Assembly: GCF_024166365.1 (NCBI RefSeq)
Contig: NC_064826.1
Span: 24,142,001-24,206,000, forward strand
DNA length: 64,000 nucleotides
Direction of reading: 5' to 3'
DNA from: Elephas maximus indicus
Lineage: Eukaryota; Chordata; Mammalia; Proboscidea; Elephantidae
The notes under the pieces: generated by a model
The model's database searches: none
The model's input: only the letters and a program-made list of their open reading frames with translations
What the model was told of the DNA's origin: nothing
Shown: positions 46,981 through 57,960 of the stretch, one piece after another
Layout of the letters: every line of letters begins with the position of its first letter
How positions within the stretch are numbered: the stretch's first letter is position 1
Position numbers and translations under genes: made by a program

Positions 46981-47159
46981 TTATTACTTCCTCTTCCACC
47001 AATATCTTAGGAAAACTGCATGATTGAGGCTTGTTTCTGTTGAAGAGGAGGAAGCAGTACCTCCCATGATGTGTTCCATTGTGCATGTGGTGCTACGTCC
47101 TCATTTGAGTCACTCCTTCGATAAGTTTTGATGTCATTTGTTTTATTTTATATCTATTA

Positions 47160-47305
47160 TTAGGTGTATCATGACGTATGTGCTCTGGAGAGAGAAATAC
47201 TACATACACTAGGTTTTCATATAGTGAATTGCAGTCTACTCTGTCGTAGGAGGTCACTACAAACCGGAATCAACTTGCTGGCACACGACGACAACAGCAT
47301 AGCAA
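47160..47305 (+). mobile_element. Possible RTE/SINE 3' fragment
   Basis: 'gaggtcactacaaaccggaatcaacttgctggcacacgacgacaac' resembles the shared RTE/SINE 3' end, much changed. The part to its left is uncertain. Confidence 0.4.
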
Positions 47306-47324
47306 TAATAATAATATGACAATA

Positions 47325-47520
47325 ATAAATGTAGAGCACATACTTTGTGACAGTGTTTTTTATACATTACCTCACTTAGTTTACACCATGATACTTTAAG
47401 ATAGTACTATTAGTGCCTTACTTTTACAAAAGAAGCAACAGAAGCACAAACACAGTAAGTAACTTGATCAAAGCCAAAATACACTTAAATTTTGAGTGCC
47501 CTCGCTACCTGGATAAAAAC
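47325..47520 (-). repeat. MIR SINE
   Basis: 'gagcacatactttgtgacag', 'tatacattacctcacttag', 'ttacttttacaaaagaagcaacagaagc', 'gtaagtaacttgatcaaagcc' match the complementary MIR core. Old. Confidence 0.6.
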
Positions 47521-47671
47521 TTAATTCATTAAGTATGCTTGTGGACCTGTTTACTATATTTCTAAAACTCTGTTAATATATCTAATCCTTAACCAAAACT
47601 AAAACCTGTTAATTTAAAAATACCATTTTCTAAAGTAATGGGTTCAGAGCATTTAACCTGTCTGTGCAGTA

Positions 47672-47839
47672 CCTGGAAACCCTGGTGGCATTGTGATTAA
47701 GAGCTACGGCTGCTAACCAAAAGGTCAGCTGTTAGAATCCACCAGGCACTCCTTGGAAACTGTATGGGGCAGTTCTGCTCTGTCTTATAGGGTCGCTATG
47801 AGCCGGAATTGACTTGATGGCGACCGGGTTTGGTTTTTA
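47672..47839 (+). mobile_element. AfroSINE (type S1), first of a tandem pair
   Basis: 'ggaaaccctggtggcattgtg' head to 'gaattgacttgatggcgacc' and 'gggtttggttttta'. Target duplication 'tgcagta' on both sides (47665-47671, 47840-47846). Confidence 0.95.
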
Positions 47840-47850
47840 TGCAGTAATTA

Positions 47851-48009
47851 TGGAGCCCTGGTGGCACAGTGGTTAAGAGCTGCTGACCAAAAGGTTGGCA
47901 ATCCCAATCCACCATTCTCTCCTTGGAAACCCTGTTCAGCAGTTCTACTTTGTTCTTTAGGGTCACCATGAGTCAGAAACAACTCTACTGCAACAGGTTT
48001 CAGGTTTTA
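47851..48009 (+). mobile_element. AfroSINE (type S1), second of a tandem pair
   Basis: 'tggagccctggtggcacagtgg' head, degraded B box ('ggttggcaatcccaatcc'), tail 'atgagtcagaaacaactctac'. 'tgcagta' occurs again at its 3' side (48010-48016), so this copy entered at the target repeat left by its neighbour. Confidence 0.93.
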
Positions 48010-48016
48010 TGCAGTA

Positions 48017-49249
48017 TTTGCCTATTTTAACTCTCTCTCTCACTTCTAGGGACAGAGCTTCTTTTCAATTTAACAAAATATATAACGCTCTGTATTGCCA
48101 GTAATTGACATTTAACAGAATGTGGTAAAGATGGAAATGACGTAGCCTAGGGGTGAGGGGAGGCAAACAAATTATTCAAACACACTGATCCTTAAATAAG
48201 AATAATCAAAAAGCTAAACATTTTATTCAGAGACAAGTTTTACCTGAATCGCAGTAGTTTGCAAAATGTGCATGGTTACAATCAAGGAGAATACAGTAAG
48301 TGTGGGAAGCCACTCCAAGCATCCCTTTACTTCCTGCGGGCTCCTCTTCTGCCTTACCTGTTCATCCAGATTACCTGTAGTGACTGCCAAGTAAGCATGT
48401 TTCCACAGGGAATTTGTCATCTGTTTTTGTTAGTATTTTGCCTACTGCTTGTCCTGGGTTGGCGACCATGCTAGACACTGATTTTCAGTTATTTATTTAT
48501 TTATTTTTATGACAACTGAAAAAAATGTTGTAAGCTGTCAGCTGTCATCCATCACTATATTATCATGAGCCACTCCAGCCATGGACCTCAGCTAATCCAT
48601 TCTCTAGCCTTCAGGCAGGATTATATTAAAAAAAAAAAAAAAGCCAGTCCAAGATCTACTGGACATGTAATCTGGTTCAAAAGCCCCAGGGAAAGACTGC
48701 TCAGAAGTTTGGCATTCCTGAGAATGCCATATGGCAATTGGGTTGCTTTCATTATTTTATGATGTTAGTAAATATTTATTATGTGTAACGGCTCTTAGTC
48801 AGTGGTGATAAAAATAGGTAGGTTGAGAAAGATACATTACACTCCCCCTCCAAAAAAGCTAATTAGATCCCTTGTGAAAACAATTGGGTTTATTCTCCTG
48901 TTTATATACATATTACAGGATAAGAAGGCATTATGCTTCATTATAGATACCTCATTTTTGCAAACAGTGCACCCACGTAAATAACACACGAACACATATG
49001 ACGCAAGGAAATGATGAAATTATGTAAAAAAAATTCTGGAATAGCGTGGCCATGCATATATTGTGCATGTCTTGCGATATTTCCAGAAGTGAATATCAGC
49101 CTCATTCACCCTCATTCAATAGTCGGAAAATGTTACTTTTGATCGTATTTGTATAATAAACCATGGTCAAGACATTATGGATGGTGTTTGGTAGTACCCT
49201 GGTAATCAGAAGATAAACAACTGAAACTATGCGTTCTTTCTGGAGTAGT
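48017..49249. other. No gene seen; simple repeats
   Basis: A TTTA-type tract near 48489-48508 and an A-run near 48628-48642. No gene or interspersed repeat named. Confidence 0.4.
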
Positions 49250-49831
49250 TCACGGCCAGGCTTGAGAGCTGTGTACTTCCTTGTAACCCATCTGCACCCA
49301 GGCACATCATGCCTGTGACAGGCAGAAAGCCAGGTGGAGGGCTGTGCACCAGGCTGCCACAGGTCCAGCATGGGCTGATCCTGAAGTGCCAGCACTATGT
49401 GAAGCCAGTTGCAAGACTCTGTAGGTGTGGGCGCACACTGCCCCAGCCTCTTGAGGACCTTGGGTGGCCAATCGGACCTGTTTTGTCTGAGCCAGGTTCA
49501 CACAACTCCTCTGTGCCTGCAGCTTTCATACCCACCCTGTGGCTTCCATGTAGGCAGGAGATTCAAACAGCCTGAGTGTAATGGCCAGCCAACTGGATGG
49601 TGGCAGAATGTGCATGTCTACAGCACACTGGTCTCAGCACGGGTGGCGTCTCTGGCCTGATGTGTAGATCAGAGTACCTCCTGGGCTGGGGCTGTCTACC
49701 CTAGTAAGGGCTGTTACTGAGACAGAAAACGTGATTTCTTCTTGCATTGGAGAAAGGGGTTTGCAGAGCAGGGGAGGAATCCTGCCAGGACAGTTGCTGC
49801 TTTAGAAGCTTGAGGGTAGGCTGGTCTCTTT
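49250..49831. other. GC-richer unassigned segment
   Basis: By eye richer in G and C than its surroundings, with several overlapping open frames of 60-97 codons on both strands (for example 49309-49575 and 49409-49660 plus). No start context, domain or splice pattern makes any of them convincing. Could be an unrecognised LTR or part of a GC-richer mobile element. Confidence 0.3.
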
Positions 49832-50362
49832 GGCTGGGTTCTCTAGAGAAGCAAAAGCAGCAAAAGTATGTGGAAAGTCCCAAGTCCATGGGTCAGGGTA
49901 GAGGCTTCTTCTGATGCATGTAGCCACAAACCAAAAACCAAACCCGCTGCCGTCAAGTCGATTCCAACTCATAGCGACCCTACAGCTGCACGGGCTGGCA
50001 AACTCAAGATAGGCAGGTCAGAGAGCAGGGCTCTTGCTCACAGACTATGAAGAAGATTGAAAAAACCCAAGACTGGTAGGCAAGACCACAGGGAAGCTGC
50101 TAGCTCAAGTCCCAAGAACTGGAGATCAAATGAATGGGAGCCAGCTGCAGAATCCAGCAAAAGCAAAAAGCTCCTGAGCCTTGCCAGAATGTTCCCTCAT
50201 AGTCCATTCAGACCCAAGGAAACCCTCTTTTAACAGATTGACTACTCACAGCATATCCCATCATGGGGGTGATCACATGTCAAATCTCAACAGGGAACAA
50301 CATATGATCACCAGAGCTGAGAATCATGGCCCAGCCAAGTTGACACAACCTTAACCATCACA
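49832..50362 (-). mobile_element. LTR, ERVL-type (MLT2-like), with SINE fragment
   Basis: 'ctgggttctctagagaagc' near the left end and 'gttgacacaaccttaaccatcaca' at the right end are complementary to the ends of an ERVL-class LTR. The part between includes 'catcatgggggtgatcacatg'. A 55-bp SINE 3' fragment is inserted at 49929-49983. No internal proviral region is attached. Confidence 0.65.
49929..49983 (-). mobile_element. AfroSINE 3' fragment
   Basis: 'accaaacccgctgccgtcaagtcgattccaactcatagcgaccctac': close to the common SINE 3' consensus, so a fairly young 5'-truncated insertion. Confidence 0.85.
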
Positions 50363-50837
50363 GTTGATGAGGGCTGTGCTGATGGGAACCAAACCTAGGT
50401 GTCAACAGGCATGAAGACGAAGACTTAACATTAGGTCTATCGGACAAAACAATAAAATTGAAGTCAGCAAAAAAAATGTAAAAAAAAATTAGCATAACAC
50501 GCTTATGAAAATAATACTCAGGGCGTTGTTCAGTATGCAAAAATGCAATAATGCACATGTTATTTGCATAAAAACACGGTAGCTGGAGAGGAAATGGTGG
50601 CTAAGTCTTAGTCTCCATTGCCAAATGTCACAAAGTTAGTTTCAAATATAATTGGGAAAAGTACAACATTGTAAAATTTACCTCACGTTTCTAACAGAAT
50701 AGGTAAGATTTTAGTCAAACTATATTGTAACCTTTTAACAAAAAATACTACCAGTCCCCTAATTCATTTTTACTGCATTTGGCTTTGTAGTTTCTGAAGT
50801 CGTGCTGCAACACCATAGTTTAGGTTAGAATTATATA
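50363..50837. other. No recognised feature
   Basis: AT-rich with short A-runs. No gene or repeat named. Confidence 0.45.
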
Positions 50838-50882
50838 TGAGTCGGAATCGACTCCTTGGCACTGGGTTTCTGGGGTTTTATG
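50838..50882 (+). mobile_element. AfroSINE 3' fragment
   Basis: 'atgagtcggaatcgactccttggcactgggtttc': last ~45 bp of an S1 SINE. Confidence 0.75.
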
Positions 50883-50891
50883 TAGTATTAT

Positions 50892-51064
50892 TGAAACCCT
50901 GGTGGCGTAGTGGTTAAGTGCTACATCTGCTAACCAACAGGTTGGCAGTTCCAATCTGCCAGGTGCTCCTTGGAAACTCTATCAGGCAGTTCTACTCTGT
51001 CCCATAGGGTCGCTATGAGTTGGAATTGACTCAACGGCAGTGGGTTTGGTTTGGTTGTTTTATA
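50892..51064 (+). mobile_element. AfroSINE (type S1), full length
   Basis: 'gaaaccctggtggcgtagtgg' to 'gggtttggtttggttg'. The perfect 9-bp duplication 'tagtattat' flanks it (50883-50891 and 51065-51073). Confidence 0.95.
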
Positions 51065-51073
51065 TAGTATTAT

Positions 51074-51276
51074 AGGTCTGCCTGGGTGGTGTAAACGATT
51101 GAGCACTGAGCTACTAACCAAAAGGATGGTGGTTCAAGTCCACATGGAGGCGCCTTGGCAGAAAGCCCTGATGATCTACTTCCCAAATATCACAGCCGCT
51201 GAAAACAATTCTATTCTGACACATATATGGTCACCATATAGTCAAAATTGACTCAAAGGCAACTGGCTTGTTTATT
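51074..51276 (+). mobile_element. AfroSINE (type S2)
   Basis: 'tgcctgggtggtgtaaacgattgagc' head, 'ggatggtggttcaagtcc' B-box-like, 'ggaggcgccttggcagaaagcc', tail 'tcaaaattgactcaaaggcaactgg'. Immediately follows the S1 copy. Confidence 0.88.
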
Positions 51277-51965
51277 TAGTTATTTATTTTAATGTGGCCG
51301 AACTCCCTGTAGTAGACTGCCTATAATGCAGATTCTTCAACCATCTCTTTATTACATCCTTTCTCTTGTCAATTTGCTGTTACTCTCATTTAATGAATGG
51401 AATGTATTTCTCTATTCCTTAACTCAGGTTTTAACCATATGACCTGCTTTGACCAATGAAAAGCTAGCAGGTATCAAAAGTGTGTGTGTAGCTGAACTTT
51501 GTCTATTGCCACTCTGGCATCTTCATGAGAAGAACTTCTCTGGACAGCTGCTCCTCCTCAGTCAGCACCACAGACTGAGCGCATGAAGAGCACACCTGAG
51601 CTCCCACTTCAAAGAATAGCCCAGCGAGAACCATTCTTTGAAGCCGAGCCAACCAGCCATGGCCAACTACCCCTGCTATTCCACAAAATCTTGAGCCAAA
51701 AGAATTAATGTGGCTGAGATTTTGCAGTTTGCGTTGCAACGTTATTGTGGCAATGTATAACTACAGATAACTTGTGATGATTTTTTTTTTTTTATTTCTT
51801 GAGTATCTATAATCTTAATACCTAGGAGGATATCTTAAACATAATTCACACTAAGTATCTGTCAAAAGAACTAATTAGTTAACTAAGATATGACATGAAA
51901 ATTCCAGAGTATTAGTGCTTGGTTCTTCTAGAAAAATGTTTGTAATAGTGACTTAGCAGTAATAT
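51277..51965. other. Possible old LTR-like repeat
   Basis: 'gacctgctttgaccaatgaaaagctagcagg' and 'ttgagccaaaagaattaatgtggctgagattttgcag' (about 51435-51730) have the arrangement of an old LTR or MER-type repeat in plus orientation. I cannot name it. The rest is AT-rich and unassigned. Confidence 0.3.
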
Positions 51966-52155
51966 TGCCAAACCGGTTGCCATGAGTTGATTTCAGCTCA
52001 CGGAGACCCCACGCATGTCAAAGTAGAACCGTGCTCCATAGGGTTTTCAGTGGCTCAGTTTTCAGAAGTAGATTGCCACACCTTTCTTCCAAGGTGCTGC
52101 TGGGTGGACTCAAACTATCAATTTTTCGGTTAGCAGCTGAACATGTTAACATTGT
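51966..52155 (-). mobile_element. AfroSINE (type S2)
   Basis: 'gccaaaccggttgccatgagttg', 'agggttttcagtggctc', 'agaagtagattgccacacctttcttcc', 'ggttagcagctgaacatg'. Nearly full length. Confidence 0.87.
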
Positions 52156-52841
52156 AACATTAGAGCCACATTAAAACCTGGTTAATTTTTATTTCACTGA
52201 TTCAATTCAATTCAATTACTAAAGACTGTTTTAAATTTACACTTTTTTTTTTAACCTTCCTGTAAAGGTGTATAGTCTGAGTACTATGCTTAAGTTTACT
52301 TGAAGAAATCCTTTTTTTTTTTTTTCTGTTTAGTTTTGTTATACATTTGATTTACAATTTACTATTAATTTTGATCAGTTCTTTTGTATGGAATTTCAGA
52401 ATTGCTTTTTTGGGTTCTATTTAAGATTTTTTTTCCCCAAGGAAATGGGGATATTGTTCTTTATTATCTTCTAGAAGGTATATTGCTTTGCTTTCACCAT
52501 TTGATCAACAGTCTTCTTGAAGTTGATATTGAGCTCGGTTTTAAGTAGGAGTCATTTAATGTCTGTTTCCAAATAGCTCCAACTCAAATTATTAAAAAAG
52601 ATGCAGTATCCACTGTGCAGAAATGCCACATGTGTTTTAAACATTCCCCATATAGGCAGGTCTTTACTTTGGGATTGTCAATGCTGTTCCTTTAACATTT
52701 GTTTAAATTTGAGGCAGAAAAACTCTTCTTAATTATTTTTTATCTGTGATTTGTCTTTAAGTCAGTATCCAGTTAGAAGACAGAAGTCACACCAGTATTT
52801 GGAACAAGTCAAATTTATTATAAAAAATTGGTAGCAAGTTT
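52156..52841. other. No gene seen; AT-rich
   Basis: T-runs (52240-52250, 52312-52325) and a three-unit ATTCA repeat at 52200-52216. No gene or repeat family named. Confidence 0.45.
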
Positions 52842-53035
52842 TGGTTGTCGGGTGCTGTTGAGTTGATTTTGACTCATAGTGACCCTACGTGACAGAGTAG
52901 AACTGACCCGCAGGGTTTCTTTGGCTATAACCTTTACGGAAGCAGATTGCCCGGTCTTTCGCTCGGGCAGCCTCTGTGTGGGCTTGAATTGCCAACCTTT
53001 GGTTAGCAGCCGAGTGCTTAAGCTTGCACCATCAG
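52842..53035 (-). mobile_element. AfroSINE (type S2)
   Basis: 'gggtgctgttgagttgattttgactcatag', 'gcagggtttctttggctataacctttacgg', 'ttggttagcagccgagtgctt', 'gcaccatcagg'. Confidence 0.9.
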
Positions 53036-53620
53036 GAAAAGATGGTTAATAAATATGAATGAACATGATTCCAAGTGGTCCATAAATCGCAAATGCAGAA
53101 AGTAGTTACAACCTCAAGCCTGAGGGAATGTGCAAAGAAAGGTAGCAAAGAAACATGATAGGGTGTGAAAAACCTGTGCTGGTTTAAGTGGGCTGCTTTA
53201 GTGAGTACTATCTCTTGACAACTTCTGCACTCTTGTTGATTAGCAGGCAGTCTGGGAGGAATACTAGTGGAGGCAGGGTGGTTAACAGCACCAGGCAGGG
53301 CAGCCCCTTCCTTCTGCTCTGGCCACATAGTGTCCCTGTAACACCCTCTATTATCAAAGTCTAACAATAAGACAGCTGGAAAAGTGAAAATATTTACAGG
53401 TTCCAGTTCCAGGGAAAAGAAGTGTGGAGTTACCGCTGAGAGACAATAAATTGGTTACACAGTCTTGATGTCTGGTACGGTAATTTTTCCCAACTTGTTC
53501 TCATTTAAAGGTGTTTGGAATGCATTTGGACTTTTACGTTTTCGTAGGCATTTTTTAATCTGGTTGTTAATTTCCATATTAAAAAATTGGAGATATTAAT
53601 TAAAAATTTATTGAAAATAT
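53036..53620. other. No recognised feature
   Basis: No repeat named. A 111-codon minus-strand frame (53032-53367) begins inside the SINE head and has no recognisable domain. Confidence 0.4.
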
Positions 53621-55570
53621 TGTTGTTGTTAGGTGCCACCAGTAGGTACAAGGGAATGAAACTTGCCTGGTCCTGCACCATCCCCATGATCGTTGTTATG
53701 CTTGAGCCCATTGTTGCAGCCACTTGTCAATACAACTCATTGAGGGTCTTCTTTTTCACTGACCCTCTACTTTACCAAGCATGAGGTCCTTCTCTCAGAT
53801 CTGGTCCCTCCTGATAATATTTCCAAATTATGCAAGATGAAGTCTTGCCATCCTCGCGTCTAAGGAGCATGCTGGCTGTACTTCTTCCATGACTGATTTT
53901 TTTGTTCCTCTGGCAGTCCATGGTATATTCAATATTCTTCACCAACACCATAAATCAAAGGCATCAATTCTTTGTCAGTCTTCCTTATTTATTGCCCAGC
54001 TTTCCCATGCATAAGAGGCAATTGAAAACACCATAGCTTGGGTCAGGTGCACCTTAGTCCCCAAAGTGACATCTTTGCTTTCTAACACTTTAAAGAGATC
54101 TTTTGCAGCATATTTGCCCAATGCAGTGTGTCATTTGATTTCTTGACTGCTGCTTCCATAGTTGTTGATTGTGGATTCAAGTAAAATGAAATCCTTGACA
54201 ACCTCGATCTTTTCTCCGTTTATCATGATGCTGCTTATTGGTCCAGTTGTGAGCATTTTTTTATTTTTTATGTTGAGGTGTAATTCATACTGAAGGTTGT
54301 GGTCTTTTATCTTCATCAGTAAGTTCTTCAAGTCCTCCTCACTTTCAACAAGCAAAGTTATGTCATGTGTATAAAGTAGGTTGTTAATGAGTCTTCCTCC
54401 AATCCTGATACCCTGCACGTAGTTCAGCTTCTCGGACTATTTGCTCAGCATACAGATTAAATAAGTATGGTGAAAGGATACAATCCTGACACACACCTTT
54501 CCTGACTTTAAGCCCTGCAGTATCCCCTGGCTCTTGATCTATGTACAGGCTCCACATCAGCACAATTAAGTGTTCTGGAATTCCCATTCTTTGCAATGTT
54601 ATCCATAGTTTGCTATGATCCACACAGTTGAATGCCTTTGCATGGTCAATAAAACACAGGTAAACACTTTCTGGTATTCTCCTGCTTTTGGCCAGGATCC
54701 GTCTGACATCAGCAATGATATCCCTTGTTCCATGTACTCTTCTGAATCCAGCTTGAATTTCTGGCAGTTCCCTGTCGATGTACTGCTGCAGCCGCTTTTG
54801 AATGATCTTCAGCAACATTTTACTTGCTTGTGGTATTAATGACATCATTCGATAACTTTCGCATTCACTTGGATCACCTTCTTGGAAATAGGCATAAATA
54901 TGGATCTCTTCCAGTTGGTTGGCCAGGTATCTGTCTTCCCAATTTCTTGGTATAGATGACTGAGCACTGCCAATGCTGCATCCGTTCATTGAAACATCTG
55001 AATTGATATCCCGTCAATTCCTGGAGCCTTGTTTTTCACCAGTGTCTTCAGTTCATCTTAGACCTCTTCCTTAAGTACCATCGGTTCTTGATCATTTGCT
55101 ACCTCCTGAAATGGTTGAACTTCGAACAATTCCTTTTGGTACAGCAACTCTTTGTATTCTTTCTACCTTCTCTTGATGCTTCCTGCATCATTCAGTGTTT
55201 TGCCCATAGACTCCTTCACAATTGTAACTTGAGGCTTGAAATTTTTCTTCCATTCTTTTAGCTTGAGAAATGCCAAGTATGTTCTTCACTTTTGCTTTTC
55301 TAACTCCAGGCCTTGGCACATTTCATTATAATACTTTATCTTCTTGAGCCGCCCTTCAAAATCTTCTGTTGAGCTCTTTGACTTCATTTCTTATGTTTGC
55401 TTTAGCTACTCTGTGTTCAAGAGCAAGTTTTATAGTGTCTTCTGACATCCATTTTGGTCTTTTCTTTCTTTCCTGTCTTTTTAATGACTTCTTGCTTTCT
55501 TCATGTGTGATGTCCTTGATGTCATTCCACAACTTGTCTGGTCTTCAGTCATTAGTGTTCAATGTGTCAA
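53621..55570 (-). mobile_element. RTE (BovB-clade) LINE, 5'-truncated
   Basis: Begins with the complementary 3' end 'tgttgttgttaggtgccacc' and ends in 'gttcaatgtgtcaa' toward the element's 5' side. It contains the reverse-transcriptase region with the window's longest open frame (54384-54989). The YADD site near 54362-54376 reads YTHD, so the catalytic motif is lost. Confidence 0.92.
54384..54989 (-). pseudogene. RTE reverse-transcriptase fragment (201 codons)
   Basis: The longest uninterrupted frame in the window. It covers the fingers/palm part of an RTE-clade reverse transcriptase: a LLKIIQKRLQQYIDRELPEI helix near residue 60, the YLCFIDHAKAFNCVDH motif A (the F-x-D aspartate is kept), and motif B as GVCQDCILSPYLF (usually Q-G). 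Downstream, the YADD-type motif lies in another frame (54131-54418) and is changed to YTHD. The enzyme would copy element RNA at a nicked target; this copy cannot, because the frame is broken on both sides. It has no promoter or host context. Confidence 0.88.
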
Positions 55571-56270
55571 GCGTGAGGTGTGATTTGAAAAGAATTGTCA
55601 TCTTTACAAATATGAATCTTCTAATTAATGTACATCATATTCCCTCCTTGTATATAAGTTACCTTTAATTTTTCTCTAAATTGTGTAATTTTGTACATAG
55701 ATTTTATGTATTTTTGTACATACATTTCATATATTTCATTAGATTTCTAGTGACTTTAATCATAACTTTTTATAAATAAAATTTGAGTTTGTTTCTTTTA
55801 CACAAAAGTCAGCTTAATTTTACAAACTTGTCAGGTGTATTTAACTATTTTAATAGTTTATCTAAAGATTCCTTTGTACTTTTCCATCTAGGCCTGATGG
55901 CAGGTCTATATCTCCCTTTCTATGTATTGATCGTTATTATATGTTTTTCTTGATTTATTTCATTGTGTAGGACATGCAGTAGCTGTTGACATAACCTCAT
56001 TTTATTTGATCTTCTGTCCTCTTTGCCATTTTTCTGTTTTCCTTTATTCCTTTTTTAACTAATTGTATGTATTTTACAGTATTGTTGTCAAATAAGTATA
56101 TTCAATAAAAATGCATTTCATGAACATTTTATATTGTTTCATTACTATTATATTGTCATGCTAATGTCTACATAAATAAAAATTTTGTTACACATACATT
56201 GTTAAGCCTCCTATATTGGAGTATATTCAGGTAAAACTAGTTCAGTTCATCCTTACATTTAGTAATCCTA
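55571..56270 (-). mobile_element. Old L1 fragment, probable
   Basis: 'caaatatgaatcttctaatt', 'tttctctaaattgtgtaattttgtacatag' and 'gtatttttgtacatac' resemble complementary ORF2 sequence of an old L1 (the region coding for the palm end). Good only to about 55810; the rest is AT-rich and uncertain. Confidence 0.45.
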
Positions 56271-56281
56271 TATTGAAGGTT

Positions 56282-56552
56282 GGGAACCCTGGTGGCGTAG
56301 TGGTTAAGTGCTACAGCTGCTAACCAAAAGGTCAGCAGTTAAAATCTGCCAGGCACTCCTTGGAAACTCTATGGGGCAATTCTACTCTTGGGAACCCTGG
56401 TGGCATAGTGGTTAAGTCCAACAGCTGCTAACCAAAAGGTCAGCAGTTCGAATCTGCCAGGCACTCCTTGGAAACTCTATGGGGCAGTTCTACTCTGTCC
56501 TATAGGGTTGCTAGGAGTCGGAAGCGACTCGATGGCAGTGGGGTGGGTTTAC
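56282..56552 (+). mobile_element. AfroSINE (S1) with duplicated 5' half
   Basis: A 108-bp 5' part (56282-56389) ends at 'ttctactctt' and is followed directly by a complete S1 copy starting again at 'gggaaccctgg' (56390). Both units keep the A-box-like and B-box-like segments. One perfect 10-bp duplication 'attgaaggtt' flanks the whole thing (56272-56281 and 56553-56562), with none between the units. The whole unit was therefore probably inserted at once or duplicated after insertion. Confidence 0.93.
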
Positions 56553-56562
56553 ATTGAAGGTT

Positions 56563-57439
56563 TTGCCTACCATGTGCCAGAATCCTGTAGAATGATTTAA
56601 ATATTTAGTTTTGATTTAATATTTTGTAGTAGAAATAAATGGTATTTCAAAAAGATGATAATCAGAGGCAATTTTAAATATCGAAACAGTATTTAGATAA
56701 TTTTCTTAATATTCACTGAATTCACATTTCATGTAATAAGTTGAGAGGTAGCATCTAGAAATATATATTGGAGGAAGTAAGTGTACTTTATAAAAGAAAA
56801 AGAAAACAAGTTTCACGTTTCAATTGGAAAAGAGATGCACAACTTGTGCTTCTTAGATGTAGAGATATTTATAGCTTTCCTGTTGGAAAGAAAAGGCCAC
56901 AAAGAAAAGAAAAGAAATAGAGGATACAGCTAGAAAATAGAGAGAGGAAACAGATCTTTAGCTGCATCTTGGCAGTTTTCCCTTTATGATATCGAAGAGA
57001 TAGGCAGCATGATGACATAGACCCACACAATGAAAAGAAAAGCAGGCTGAGAAAAGAAAGCCCACAGCAGCAAGAGGAATATCACCGATCAGTGAGGCAG
57101 TTGAGAATCTTTTGATCACAGAGATGCCCAATGTTTCAGAATCGGGATATGACGAAGGGGGAAATCTGACTCTTCAGGTGAGGTATGACTTTTAATTTTA
57201 AAAGATGACTTTGTCAAAATTTGGGAGTAAAATTGGCATTTTATTGCTTAATTAAGGAAAACCAATTTTGAAAAACTATGTCAAGTTCTAGGTATTTATC
57301 CTTAAAATCTTACTTTTTTTTGCATACTCTGAGTTTTGAATGCTTTATTGATTATTTGGTTTGAACTACAATGTCAACCTCCTTCCTCTGTCTTTCTTCT
57401 CTTTAAAAAAAAGACAAAAACTTTTTTTCTTTATTAACA
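56563..57439. other. No gene seen; A-rich
   Basis: Purine-rich with short AAAAG repeats near 56900-56925. A 48-codon open stretch ending at a strong splice-donor-like site (57034-57177) is discussed in findings. Confidence 0.4.
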
Positions 57440-57960
57440 TTGAAAGATATACAGAGATAGAGCAAATAATAGAAATTCTTCCCTCCTATCAGGAATAGCA
57501 AGTTATCAACACTCTGTCCTTTTCTCTATATCTTCCATGCTATTTTTCTATATATTTCAAAGCAAATCTCAGATAACATCTTATTTTTACCTATAAATAT
57601 TTTAATGTGCATTTTAACAGGAAAAAAGCTTTTAAAAATATAATTATCAATATCACATGTCTAATAATAATAATTTCTTAATATCATCCAATGTCCAATT
57701 CATGTTCAATTTCTCCAATTATCTCAATAATGTCATTTTCTCCCCAGTATGTTCATTTGAATCAGGATAAAAATTTTTTTTCTCATATTACATTAGGTTG
57801 CTAGATTTATTTATTTTAATCTCACTTTTTTTTTAAAGAAACTAGAGCATTTTTCTGATAGGTTCTCCTTCCTTCTGGAATCAACTAGCTGAAACCTGGA
57901 GACTCACTTAATAAAGTATTAGATCTTAATATACATCTTAATATAGTTTTGGCTAGAATA
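57440..57960 (-). mobile_element. Old L1 3' UTR
   Basis: 'atatttcaaagcaaatctcagataacatc', 'ttcttaatatcatccaatgtccaattcatg', 'caatttctccaattatctcaataatgtc' and 'tttgaatcaggataaaaa' give the typical order of an old (L1M-type) L1 3' region read in reverse. Confidence 0.65.

Noticed and set aside
49102..49660. Protein-coding exons in the GC-richer segment
   Set aside because: The frames overlap on both strands, no domain is recognisable, and there is no consistent splice pattern.
53032..53367. A 111-codon minus-strand gene
   Set aside because: Starts at the edge of a SINE and shows no recognisable family or motif.
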